Source: Castor canadensis (Eukaryota > Chordata > Mammalia > Rodentia > Castoridae). From it: a stretch of DNA of 64,000 nucleotides. Position 1 is the first letter of the stretch. Each line of letters begins with the position of its first letter. A program made the translations under genes and the position numbers. Shown here in pieces: positions 1 to 19,148 of this stretch. Below the pieces are notes generated by a model, which was not told the DNA's origin, did no database searches, and worked only from the letters and a program-made list of their open reading frames with translations. The DNA lies in NCBI RefSeq assembly GCF_047511655.1, contig NC_133403.1, positions 12,397,014 through 12,461,013 on the forward strand, written 5' to 3'.

Positions 1-141
1 AGGAGGACTGAGGTTCGAAGCCAGCCGGGGCAGAGTTTGAACCCTCATCTCTCCCACACAGGCTGAAGGATTGGCTCAAGAGGTAGAGTACCTGCCTAGC
101 AAATGTGTAAACCAAGTTCAAACCCCAGTACCACCAAAATA
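1..141 (+). repeat. composite B1/ID-like SINE, cut by window edge
   Basis: The left-half remnant (GAGGTTCGAAGCCAGCC) is followed by an ID-like right half (GGCTCAAGAGGTAGAG...AGTTCAAACCCCAGTACC) and an A-rich tail. Confidence 0.8.
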
Positions 142-240
142 AAAGTGCTTTAAGTGAAAAGATTATTCTACTTAACTAGGAAGGAAAAAAACAATCTTTA
201 CGAGGTTGCCAAGATCTACAATACAAGCAAGTATTTTATG

Positions 241-330
241 AGTTGGAAGAAAGTGGTAGAGAGCCTGCCTACCAAGCACAAGGCCCTGAGTTCAAACCTA
301 AGTACCACTCCCCCCCACTTCCTCCACAAA
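241..330 (+). repeat. ID-like SINE (diverged)
   Basis: Contains AGTGGTAGAGAGCCTGCC...AAGGCCCTGAGTTCAAACC. Confidence 0.75.
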
Positions 331-1424
331 ATACATTTAGACGTTTCAGAAACACACTTTAAAAAAGGTATTTTACATTTAATTTTATTACAGTATATTC
401 TTATAATTGTTCTATTTTAATCTCACTGTGTTCAACTTATAAACTTTACCCGTGATGTATAGAACATAGAATTTATAGGGGTTGGTATGCTGCAAGTTTC
501 CCAGCATGCACTGAGGCAACATGTCCAAGAGACAACTATTTATCAATGCATTTCACACACACTCCTCAACACCTGTTAGGACTTCCTTATGGCTTACCAT
601 TGCCTCTGCCGAAGGGAGCCCACCTGGAAACATGCCAGACTGGGTAGTTTGCACAAGCCCCTGCTGATGTCCTTACTTAGCCTACACGGTGGTCACTAAG
701 GCAGATGCTTGGGACCCCCTACTCATCTCTCACCAGCACTTCCTACAGTATTAGCAAGCCACTTAGTGCACCCCACAATACAACCTAGTAGAGGATGGCA
801 GTGCCCCCCAGCCATTCTGAGCCCCTCTGCCGCCAGAAACTCCTTGGAGATACTTCTCCCACTCCAAGATGAAAGTCAGCCTGGAGTTTCTTTTGAACTT
901 AAGGCAAAGACAGTGTCAATTCTGAAGCACTGGGACCCCACCCCATATGTGAGGCTCCTCTTCCTGGAGAGGAAAGCGCTACCAACCTGCTGGAGGCAAC
1001 AATTGAGACCCCAGGCAGAGAGGACACAACAGAGGCAGCCACTGTAGTCGTCAGTTGAGCTTTTAACTTACTAGCAGTTATCTCTGTAAATATACTCCCC
1101 AGAGGGACTAAGAACTGGGGCACACTGTGAGGTAAGAGGACAGGGCCAGCTACACTGTAAAGCACCTCTGGTAGGTAACGGCAGCTTCCCACAGTGGATG
1201 GGATCCAGGTCCTGTTGTTGCCACTGTGGAGTCAGGTCCTACCTGGCTCCTGCTCCATAGAGGGCAAGGCTGGCAGAGCTCCTCAGCCATCTCTCTCTAC
1301 TCCACACTTTGACAGGAATCACATGCTTTTAAAAAACCTCCTGCATGTAAAAAACCTCTCTCCTTAAATGTCTATAGAGACCACCTATTCTACAAGACCA
1401 ACCTCTAAGTGATATCCTTAAAAA

Positions 1425-1540
1425 CTTTCATTGGGAGACAAGTTCTTGCTGCAGTTGGGATTGGCTGCACTGACTCTTCCTGCTTCTACCTCCCGGGTGC
1501 TGGGATTACAGACATATACTACCATGCCCACCCAGTGAAC
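1425..1540 (-). repeat. B1-like SINE fragment
   Basis: Antisense B1 hallmarks: CCTCCCGGGTGCTGGGATTACAG. Confidence 0.6.
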
Positions 1541-1922
1541 ATCTGTTAACAGATGTCCCACAATTTCCAACAGTGCTGAGTTTAGACTTCAAGTCCAGAA
1601 AGGCTAATCCCTAAGACTTTTCTCTGAGTATGTGATGGGTTATCTGACAGGGTTTCCCTCGGATAGCTGTAGGGGCCTTGCTCCATGTAGTACTGCACCA
1701 AACCAAACGTACACCTCCTCACCAGCCTTTCCCTCTGCTAACAAGGGCCAAGCAAAACTAGCTTGGTCACAGCCTGGGGACCCACTCAGTTGGCTACCAC
1801 CTCTTTCCATCAAAGCCAAGGTACTCTAGTGGTCTTCCTGTCTCCCCCGCCCCCCCCCCTCCCACACACAGTAGAACTACCCCTGACCACAGCACAAAGT
1901 AGTGGTTATTCAGGCCTCAAGA

Positions 1923-2092
1923 ATTGCTTCTTGGACCTTTGGCTAAGATCAAGTTTATCTGTTCTTATCAGTTTAATACTTGATACGTCCCCAATATATC
2001 AAATGGATTTTTGGAGCAAGGAAGCAGAATAGGAGTTTGCTCTGTCCATGCCACCCATTGGCCTGGCTTTGCAGTCCAGGAATGGTCCACAT
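1923..2092 (+). pseudogene. U2 snRNA pseudogene
   Basis: The sequence follows U2 from its 5' end through the Sm-region side: TTTGGCTAAGATCAAG, TATCTGTTCTTATCAGTTTA, ATGGATTTTTGGAGCA, AATAGGAG, then a degraded 3' stem-loop region to about 2092. The branch-site recognition segment has lost about 3 nt (GTGTAGTATC is reduced to TTTATC). About 11 nt of the following stem-loop (between CGTCC and CAATATAT) is also gone. It cannot be a working U2. It has no snRNA promoter (PSE) that I can recognise, consistent with a retrocopy. Confidence 0.9.
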
Positions 2093-2427
2093 CCCTTCCT
2101 TAAAAAGAGGAAGCAGAGCACGCCTTGGCCCTGAGCACCAACACCGGCCCCACCAGGAACCTCAATTGCAAGCCCATGCTGCCTGGCCCACCAAGCAGCC
2201 CCCAGCACCAACTCAGACACACATGATGCAGTGGCACAAGTCCCTCAAGATCCACAGCAAAACATACATCCCTGGCAATGCAAGAGCGAATCTCCTGAGA
2301 ACCCAGGCAAGGGTGACATGGAGACCTGCTGTCACCACGGCACACACCTCAACATGTGCACTCCAGGCGTGCAGGGGCCCAGGGAAGCTGACAGCACCGC
2401 CCACACACACGCAGTCCTGCCACCTGG

Positions 2428-2753
2428 TCCAGGTTTCAAAGGCGTTTTTTATTCACTATTTTGATGACTATAAATAAGTGTTTCCACTATGGAAAAGAAA
2501 GTTAGCACAGTACATTTTCATGACTGGGGAATGGATTTTCTGAAGTCATCTTCAGTAGGGTAAAAACTTAGGAAAAACAAAAATAAACAAAAAAAAAACA
2601 ACCTGAATGTTGGAATTCAGTTCTTTTTATATAAAGTCCCTTGTAAAAACAAAACAGAATAAAAACAAACCAAAAAGGAAGGGCAGGGCAAAATCAAAAA
2701 AAAAAAAAAAAAAAAAAGTAAAGAAAAGAAAGAAAGGAAAAGGAGAGGACGAC
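2428..2753 (-). other. RANBP1: RANBP1 3'UTR
   Basis: The sequence between the stop codon and the poly(A) signal is T/C-rich on the coding strand. It includes a homopolymer of about 23 T (plus-strand A run near 2696-2718). The 3' end is inferred to lie 10-25 bases beyond the AATAAA. Confidence 0.75.
2448..2453 (-). terminator. RANBP1: RANBP1 poly(A) signal AATAAA
   Basis: A perfect AATAAA (TTTATT on the plus strand) lies about 300 bases after the stop codon. Cleavage is expected near 2425-2435. Confidence 0.8.
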
Positions 2754-11395
<8,642 letters not shown>

Positions 11396-11560
11396 GGGGG
11401 CGCGGCGGCGGCGGCGGCTCGACTGGTTCGGTCGTCGCTGACTCCGCGGCCTCTAGGTGGCTAGTCGTAGCTTCTTTCCTCCGCGTCTGGCGCCGGCGCC
11501 TCCCGCCCGCCCGCTCTTCCCTCCGCCCCGCGACCCGAACCCTGACCCCTGACCCCAGCG

Positions 11561-11568
11561 GCGGGAAA
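11561..11568 (-). promoter_or_regulatory. RANBP1: E2F-type site (GCGGGAAA)
   Basis: GCGGGAAA (complement TTTCCCGC) lies about 170 bp upstream of the RANBP1 start codon. RANBP1 is a known cell-cycle/E2F-responsive gene, so the site is plausible. Occupancy is not shown. Confidence 0.5.
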
Positions 11569-11644
11569 CGCGCCGTGATTCAAAACCAGCGCAGCTTTAT
11601 TGGCTCAGATGGCGGACACTTTCATTGTCCGGCCCGCCCCGCGC

Positions 11645-11656
11645 TTCCCGCCAAAA
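11645..11656 (-). promoter_or_regulatory. RANBP1: E2F-type site (TTTTGGCGGGAA on minus strand)
   Basis: A near-ideal E2F consensus reads TTTTGGCGGGAA towards RANBP1. It is the second such site in the divergent promoter, 250 bp from the start codon. Confidence 0.55.
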
Positions 11657-12103
11657 CGCTCGCAGCGCATGCCCGGACCGCCCGTCAACCCGGGGAGCGC
11701 GCTCTCCCGGCGGCCCCCGCGCGCACTTCCGTCCCCAGGCCCCGCGCGCCCCAAGCGCTGGTGAAAGCAGATGGTGGGGACCTGGCGCGGGGCTAAGACG
11801 TCATCGGAAGCCATGACCATAGAGAAGTGCGGCCGCCGAGCACGCGCTGGCGGACTAGAGACCAACGAGGCGAGCGGCTGGCGTGGGCCCCTGGTGGGCG
11901 GGCGGTGCAGCCCCTAGCTCTAGACCTGGCCCTGAGGACCAGGAGTTCGAGTCCCGCTCCTGCCGAGGGAGGAGCCAGGAGGGTGAGCGGAAACACTTGG
12001 CCTCGCGGAGTCGGACCTGCTCTCAGAGCACCTTGAGTGTGATACGCTCGTGCCGAAGAGGCCCTTGTGGAGCCCCCAATCCAGGCGGCAGACAGCCCAG
12101 ACA

Positions 12104-15100
12104 ATGAGTGAGAAGCTGGACAACGAAGTAAAGTAAAGGGAATCGCGGGGCTGAGATGGGGTGGGAGGAGGTGGATGGAGTAGGAATCCTGTGGAAAAAG
12201 ATGGAATAGGGTAGGGGGAAGTGATGAGAGTGGGGTTAGGAGGAGAGGACTGGAGTGAGGCTGGGTGTGGGAGGAGGGTTCAGCCCTCAGCCTGTCCCCA
12301 TGTGTCCCTTACCCAGGGCCCAGAGCCCATGGAGGACTGCGGACAGGAGAGCAGCAGTGCCATGGACAACCCTGCAAGCCCAGCACCCCAGGATGAAGAA
12401 CAGGGGCCTGGAACCGCTGCAGGGCTGGGGCCCCAGCCTGGGCTCTACAACTACATCAGGAGCGACCTGTTCACATCAGAGATCTTCAAGCTGGAGCTGC
12501 AGAACGTACCTCGCCATGTCAGCTTCAGCGACATCCGCCGCTTTCTGGGCCGCTTTGGCCTGCAACCTCACAAAACCAAACTCTTCGGGCAACCACCTTG
12601 TGCCTTTGTGACATTCCGCAGTGCTGCTGAGCGGGATAAGGCTCTGCGAGTGCTGCATGGCGCTCTCTGGAAAGGCCGCTCACTCAGTGTGCGCCTTGCC
12701 CGGCCCAAGGCTGACCCCATGGCCAAGAAGAGGCAGCAGGAGGGTGAGGGTGAGCTCCCTGCAGCACGAGTTGCAGACGTGGTGACCCCGCTTTGGACAG
12801 TGCCCTATGCTGAGCAGCTGGAGCGCAAGCGGCTGGAGTGTGAGCAGGTGCTACAGAGGCTGGCCAAGTGAGTGTGGTTCTGCTCCACCTGCCCTAGGCA
12901 CTGTGTGGGTGGCAACCCACCACGGGATCTGAGCCAGCAATCAGGGAGCTGGCCAGAAAGGCCTCAGGGGACACAGTGAGATATCAAGGGTGTAGGGTGG
13001 GGGACACTGGATCCAGTTCAACCATGGATGCACCTTTTCCTGCAGGGAAATCGGAAGCACCAACCGCGCCTTGCTGCCCTGGCTGCTGGAACAGAGGCAC
13101 AAACACAACAAAGCCTGCTGCCCACTGGAGGGGGTCAGGCCATCACCCCAGCAGGTCAAACTGAACTGGGATGGTCACAAATCCCCATCCTGTGTTTTGT
13201 TCCTTTTTTTTTTTTTTTTGAGGTGCCCAGGGTTTTGCACATGCTGGGCAAATGCTCTCCTATTGGGCTACATCCCCACCCTATCACCTTGTTTTTTTGC
13301 TGTTCCCTGTTTATCTTTTCGTGATTGGCATTTATTCCTGATGTCTTTGATATGATCATATGACTTGCTAGTTTTCCCTTGTTTTTACCTGCCAGTTTCT
13401 TTAGGGGAATTGGGGTCTCTCCTCACTGTGGTGTTTCCTTCAGGCATAAATGCTGGGCAGCCAGGGTAAGGTCTGGCTGCTTCTTTCTGCCTCCTTCTCT
13501 CCCTGCAGACTGAGTATCGTAATAAGTGTGAGTTTCTGGTCGGAGTCGGAGTGGATGGAAAGGACAACACTGTTGGCTGCCGGCTTGGCAAGTACAAAGG
13601 TGGGACATGTACTGTGGCAGCCCCCTTTGACACTGTGCATATCCCCGAGGCCACCAAGCAGGTGGTGAAAGCCTTCCAGGAGTTCATCAGGTGAGAGCTT
13701 GGGACTGGGCTCCTGGGAAATCCTGAGGCCATCTGGGAGCAGAGGCCATGGGTCTGCCCAGGCAGCTTTGAGATGCCTGCCGTTTGTGAGGAGAAGGGAG
13801 GGAAGAGAATGGCAGACATTGGGCACTCAGGACCACTCGTTGCTCCCACAGGTCCACCCCATACTCGGCATATGACCCTGAGACATACGAGGGCCACTGG
13901 AAGCAGCTGACTGTGCGCACCAGCCGCCGTGGCCAAGCCATGGCCATCGCCTACTTCCACCCCCAGGTCTCAAGTGGTGGCCCTGCTGGGGAAGGTGCCT
14001 GGCAAAGGGTGGCCTTGGCACAGCCTGATGGGCCTTTTGTACCACTTACTCCAGAAACTGAGTCCTGAAGAGCTGGCGGATCTGAAATCCTCTCTGGTGA
14101 AGCACTTCATGGAGGGACCAGGCAAGGCTAGCGGGGTGACCTGCCTCTACTTTGTGGAAGAGGGACAGCGGTAAGGAGCCCAGGTGGGGACAGGAGGGGA
14201 CCCCACAGGGGCTGGTCACATTGAGACTTGCTGTTCTGCATACAGAAAGACTCCCAGCCAGGAGGGCCTACCCCTGGAGCATGTGGCTGGAGACCGGTGC
14301 ATCCAGGAGGACCTGCTTGGGCTGACCTTCCGCATCTCCCCTCATGCCTTCTTCCAGGTAGCCCTGTGTCCCTGGTGGACACAGCACCAGGGTGGATGGG
14401 GACAGAGTGGGCTAAGAAGACAACAGGAGCTAGTCTTGCAGAGATCTGGGGAGACCATCCATGTGCGGGAACCACAGAGTAAGATTTGAGACAGGAAAGG
14501 TGTCACTGATTTGACACCTATGCAAACCAGTAGGTATGCATGACAATGACCCCTTCTCGTAAGGTTGAAGAATAGATACTCATTGTCACTACAGGACCGT
14601 GCTCTGGAATGAGCAGGAGGGAGACCTTGGCCTTTGAGCCAGAGGACTTACTAAGCCTCACTCTGCTGTTATGGAAGGCTGAGATACCCTTTTAGAAGGT
14701 GTGGGGCCCTCTTGGAGATGGGCCTAGTAAGATCTACTAGAAGGCCAGAGGTGAAACTGGGAGATGGGAGTGAAGGCACTCCAGGGGCCCCAGCCTGAGT
14801 TCCCATGGGAGGTGGAAGCACCCTCTGTTGGCATGGGGAGGTGGAACCATGGGGGCTGTGGAGGCTCAGGAGAGAAGCTTCTTATGAATGGGGATAGGAT
14901 AGGACAGTTCAGTTAGTACAGATTTGCTTTTTAAAGCCAGTAGTCTGGGTGAGGTCACCAGCATTTTGTGGATGGAGAAATGAGGAGGAGGAAAGAGGCT
15001 GAGCACAGATACTATGTAGGGAGTTGACCCCAGGTCTCAGCAGGGTGGAGCCAGTTCAGGGAGTATGGGGTACTGGCTTGCCTCTGTGCTCAGGGGCTGC

Positions 15101-16506
15101 CCCAGGAGGGAGACCTGCACCTGAATACATAGTGGCTACCCTTTAGGTAAACACACCCGCGGCCGAGGTGCTGTACACAGTCATTCAGGACTGGGCCCAG
15201 CTGGACGGGGGAAATACGGTGCTGGATGTGTGCTGTGGCACTGGCACCATTGGCCTGGCCCTGGCCCAGGTGAGACTTTCTGCCCTGGATGATACCCTCT
15301 CCCTCCCCGCCCTATGACCTCTGCTGACCTCCAGCTTGAAAGATCAGGAGCTGACTACCATCCTGTCCCAGACAGTCCTAACTCTGCTATCCACTGTACC
15401 TCAGGTTACTCCCCTCCCTGAAAAGCTCCAAGGATGGCATGCCATCCTCCATGCCTTTTTCCCTTTCAGAAGGTGAAGAGAGTAGTTGGGATTGAGCTGT
15501 GCCAGGAGGCCGTGGAGGATGCCCGAGTGAATGCCAAGACCAATGGTAAGAGCCTACAGGCTATGGGGCAGGTAAGCTAGCCAAGGGGACAGCAGTCATC
15601 TCTGCTGCGTACTTCAACCACTGCTCCTAGCATCCGCCCTCGTGGCTCCAAGGATGTCAAAGGGCCGTCAGCTTCCGGTGTGCCCCAGTCCCACAGCTGC
15701 CTGATGGGGGAGAGCAAGCTCTTTGGCTACTGGATTCCTGAGGCCCCACCGGCCCCTCCCAGGCCTGATCCCATTGGGGAGGGTTCCAGGGTCATACTGA
15801 CAGCTATGGCACTATCTCCAGAGCTAAGCAATGTTGAATTCCACTGTGGGAGGGCTGAAGACCTTGTGCCGGCCCTGGTGAACAGACTGGCCTCCCAACA
15901 ACTCGTGGCCATCCTGGACCCACCCCGAGCTGGCTTGCGTGAGTGACTTCCATTTGGGGAGGTGGCACAGGAAAAGAGGACAGCAATGTCTGGTGGCTCA
16001 CTGGGCCATTTAGTCTTGGACCTTAGGAACCTAGCCCCTAACTGTCTTCTCAGATTCCAAGGTGATTCTGGCCGTTCGTAGAGCTGAGAACCTTAAGAGG
16101 CTCCTATATGTCTCATGCAACCCTCGAGCAGCCATGAGCAATTTTGTGGAGTGAGTGTTGGGGCAGGGTGGGGGTGGGAGGAGAGGAAACATGACCAAGG
16201 ACCAGTACCCATCCCCCTCCCACAAGAGCCTCTCTGGTCCTATAGCTGACTTTGGTACTCTTCTCCCACTATAGTCTCTGCAGGGCCCCATCTAATCGGG
16301 TGAAAGGCACTCCCTTCCGACCAGTCAAGGCTGTGGCTGTGGACCTGTTTCCACAGACCCCACACTGTGAGATGCTCATCCTGTTTGAGAGGATGGGACA
16401 CCCCAATGGCACAGGAGCCCTAGAGCACCAAGACTCTCCAGCCAAGCCTCCTCTGGGGCCCCCGGATGACATTCTGCTGGACACTGAGGTCTCCCTCCTG
16501 TCCTAG
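12104..16506 (+). CDS. TRMT2A: tRNA (uracil-5-)-methyltransferase homolog A (complete, 12 coding exons)
   Basis: Coding exons: 12104-12127, 12317-12867, 13046-13154, 13509-13690, 13852-13966, 14055-14170, 14246-14357, 15147-15269, 15470-15545, 15822-15938, 16054-16150, 16275-16506. Phases close to 617 aa; I recall 625 for human. An RRM-like domain sits at about residues 65-140 (FKLELQNVPRH...CAFVTF). The C-terminal class-I SAM methyltransferase has DVCCGTGTIGLAL (430-442), the motif DPPRAG (502-507), and the nucleophile Cys530 in YVSCNP. All are hallmarks of the TrmA/RumA m5U fold and all are intact. By family knowledge, it makes 5-methyluridine at position 54 of the T-loop of cytosolic tRNAs, using SAM. 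The start MSEKLDNE matches the family N-terminus. The 3' end converges with that of DGCR8. Confidence 0.97.
13203..13290 (-). repeat. ID-like SINE in TRMT2A intron 3
   Basis: A T-run is followed by CCCAGGGTTTTGCACATGCT...CTACATCCCCACCC, antisense ID. The element lies between the exons ending 13154 and starting 13509. Confidence 0.75.
14358..15146. other. TRMT2A: TRMT2A intron 7
   Basis: Unique sequence; no repeat, RNA gene or further exon recognised. Confidence 0.7.
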
Positions 16507-16775
16507 GATTTGGGAGCTATAAAAGCCAGCTCTTCCAGAGCAGGGCCCATTATGGGGGCAGAAGCTGGGAGTCTCACAGCTCCACTGACCCCCAGCTGCT
16601 CAGGTGTGCAGTCACAGGCACACGGCCTAGCTGCCTGTAAGATGAGTTGGCCCACTGCTATGGTCTGTGGCTTGAAGGCAGGTAGACTCCCGGGTCCTGT
16701 CCATCCCCTACCCCAAGTCCCTTCTGGAACACAGGGTGTAAGGGCTGAAATAAACAACTGCTTAATCAAGGATGT
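16507..16775 (+). other. TRMT2A: TRMT2A 3'UTR
   Basis: A short 3'UTR runs from the TAG at 16504-16506 to just past the AATAAA. It is unique sequence without repeats. Confidence 0.75.
16749..16754 (+). terminator. TRMT2A: TRMT2A poly(A) signal AATAAA
   Basis: A perfect AATAAA lies 243 bases after the stop codon, with the 3' end expected near 16770. The convergent DGCR8 3' end is about 0.65 kb away. Confidence 0.8.
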
Positions 16776-17439
16776 CTCTGTGATTAGAGCCAGAGCCTTG
16801 GCATACAGGGGCTCCTCCCTGCCCTCTCCTGTGAGCACAGAGATAAGGCAGTACCTCTGTCTTAGCTTGAGTTCCTGGGAACTTCTGCCGTTCACTTAGT
16901 CTAGTCCTACATGACACCCTTCCAGCCAAGCCTGAGCACAGCCAAGAATGCCAACATGGGGATGGGGACACAGACTGCTAGGACATTCTAGGGCTTGCCA
17001 AAGCAGTTCTCCAAGCCTCTCTGAAGGGTGCAGAAAGCCAGTGCAGAGACCTTGGGTTTTTTGCTTGTGAGATGACAGCCTGGAACTTGCAAATCCCCTT
17101 GGTCGGCTTCCATCGTACTGAGACTAGAGGCATGTACCACCACACCTGACAAGACTTGCTTCTTAGTGGAATGGCAGATTTTATGGAAACAGATACAGGT
17201 CTCAGGACCTAGCACTAACCAGGTATGTCAGGGCAGACAGAAGACAATGAAGGAAGGTTCTTTCTAAACCTCCATTCCATGGCCAACCTGACCCAGCCTA
17301 AGCCCCTCTATATAGTGACTGCAATGTACCACAGGACACTCCAGGAGAGTTCTGGCCAGTTGAGGATCCATAAGCCTCCAGGCTACTACTACCACCCAGC
17401 CCCTCCCTGCCATGGTCAGGGGGGAAAAAAAAAAAACAA
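16776..17439. other. convergent intergenic gap TRMT2A/DGCR8
   Basis: Mostly unique sequence. A short B1-like antisense stretch (ACTAGAGGCATGTACCACCA) lies near 17115-17150. No gene seen. Confidence 0.6.
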
Positions 17440-17462
17440 GCCATTTGTTTTGGACAATTTGC

Positions 17463-17468
17463 TTTATG
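17463..17468 (-). terminator. DGCR8: probable distal DGCR8 poly(A) signal CATAAA
   Basis: CATAAA is a minor variant hexamer. It lies in a conserved-looking AT-rich stretch at the distance expected from the human transcript length. Confidence 0.4.
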
Positions 17469-18574
17469 CGTTCAGACCATCCAGGCTCACCCTAGAGCTA
17501 TAGCCCAGCACACAGAAGCGGCATTAGCACAGGCTACCCAGCCCCACAGCATGGCTGTGTACACAGGGCTCTAGTCACATGGGGCAGACAGGGAGGATAT
17601 CATAGACCACAAGTGCATGGCAGCACCTACCGTGGCAGTGCCTGGGACCAGAGAGGCTCACCAGCCTCTAGGGTAACACATGTGCACAAAGCTTTGGTTC
17701 TCAATGGCGAGTCTGGCTGTGTAGGGGCAACAGTCACAGTCAGATGACTATTCACAGCTGCAGACAGAAGGCAAGACAGAAGCAAGTATAATTACAGCAA
17801 CTTGATTTGGGGGTTTTCTTTTTTCAAGGTCAACACAAGCCAACCTCAGTCACAAAAGTGGGTGGCCCATAATCAGCATTCTGTCTTCCTGGCAACATAT
17901 GCCATCAACTTATCTGCAGGGTACAGTGGGAGATACAACGCCAGGGAACAAGAGGATATAGCCCAGTGCTGGCTTCTGCATCTGATAGTGCCCCATGAGC
18001 ACACAGGCCCCTGATCAGGTGCCAGGGATGGGCTAACATCACCACCAGGGCCCTCAACACACCTTTACTCACACACAGCCAAGGGCCACCCAGTGTAGCT
18101 ATAAAGGACAGCTACCCTTGAAATCCAGGGATGCTGCTATTGCCAGCAGGCAGGGCAACTGCCAGCTCTTGATCAACAATGGACTGCACTGAAGGCCCTT
18201 AAAGTTCACTTCTAAAATGCATGATTCCAAATCTACCTTGCAATCTCACCATAAAAGTTTCTTTCCAAATTCTAAAATATCATAAAAGCTTTAAAAATTG
18301 ATGAGTGGACAGATGGACTTTCAATTGTGCAAAAATCTGTAAAAAATTGTTGCCAGAGGTCAGCAAAGGCAGGGGCCTCAGTGTCCAGGGAGGCGGCTGT
18401 TAGGGCATTAAGACTTGATCAGAAAAAGTAGACTGCAGCCCAGCAGCAGGCCAGCTTGACATGTGGGAAGACTGGCCAACGTCGTCCTCACTGGCAAAGT
18501 GGCTCACGGCTGGAGGATAGACACCTTGATGTTTTGCCTGCAATCTCTGAAAAGTAGTTTTGGTACTAAAACTG

Positions 18575-18580
18575 TTTATT
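18575..18580 (-). terminator. DGCR8: possible proximal DGCR8 poly(A) signal AATAAA
   Basis: TTTATT on the plus strand lies about 570 bases after the DGCR8 stop codon. It is the only perfect AATAAA I found in the 3'UTR. Use is not proven. Confidence 0.4.
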
Positions 18581-19148
18581 TTAAACCAAACGGTCTGAAA
18601 TACTCCTAAACTTTTTCAGGGAAAACAAGGAGGCAGGTGGTAAGGGACAAGGGTGCCATGTGCACCTTCTGACCAGGTCCCTGCAGTGTCTCCAAGGGAG
18701 GAGCCCTGGGCACAGAAGCCACCTGGCATCACAGGCCAGCCACATCGCAGGACATGGCCATCTTATCTGTCATTGATATATCATTTCTTGTCAGTGCATA
18801 TTATATACTAAAATTCATGAAAACCTTCATTAAAAACAGTCTGCAGCAGATACATATGAGCAGGGTCTACAGCTGTCTATAAGCTTCCACTTGTGCAGTC
18901 ATTCGAAGTTGATCCTTAAATACATCCAGTCAGACCTGGCCTGGAGTAGCTTCCAGGGAGAACTGCTGCTTGATGCGTGTGCTGTGTAGCCACAGCTATC
19001 CCTGTGTACCAGAGCCTGGGTCCAGACACACTGCCGCAGGGAAGGAACTTAGGTTGGAGGCCCAACGCTGCAGAGTGAATGGTTGTAGCTGGTGATCTCC
19101 CAGACAGCACTGTTGGCGGCCCCTGTGCCCCAACCCATGCTGCCTACC

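Larger units (their letters stand above)
1..2427. other. intergenic region downstream of RANBP1
   Basis: No protein gene is supported. It holds ID-like and B1-like SINEs at the left end and near 1.5 kb, and the U2 pseudogene. The remainder is unique sequence with only short random open frames. By synteny the next gene leftwards should be ZDHHC8, outside the window. Confidence 0.7.
17440..19148 (-). other. DGCR8: DGCR8 3'UTR
   Basis: About 1.7 kb of unique, repeat-free sequence follows the TGA (19149-19151). It ends near a CATAAA hexamer on the minus strand at 17463-17468. A perfect AATAAA at 18575-18580 could give a shorter form. The length agrees with the human 3'UTR as I recall it. Confidence 0.6.

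Noticed and set aside
1980-2477. 165-codon open frame
   Set aside because: It runs through the U2 pseudogene and unique DNA, with no homology or splice context that I recognise.
12317-12867. Alternative TRMT2A start with an in-frame upstream ATG in intron 1 (near 12221)
   Set aside because: The intron-retained frame is open by chance. The GAA|GTAAAG donor and the family N-terminus MSEKLDNE support the start at 12104.
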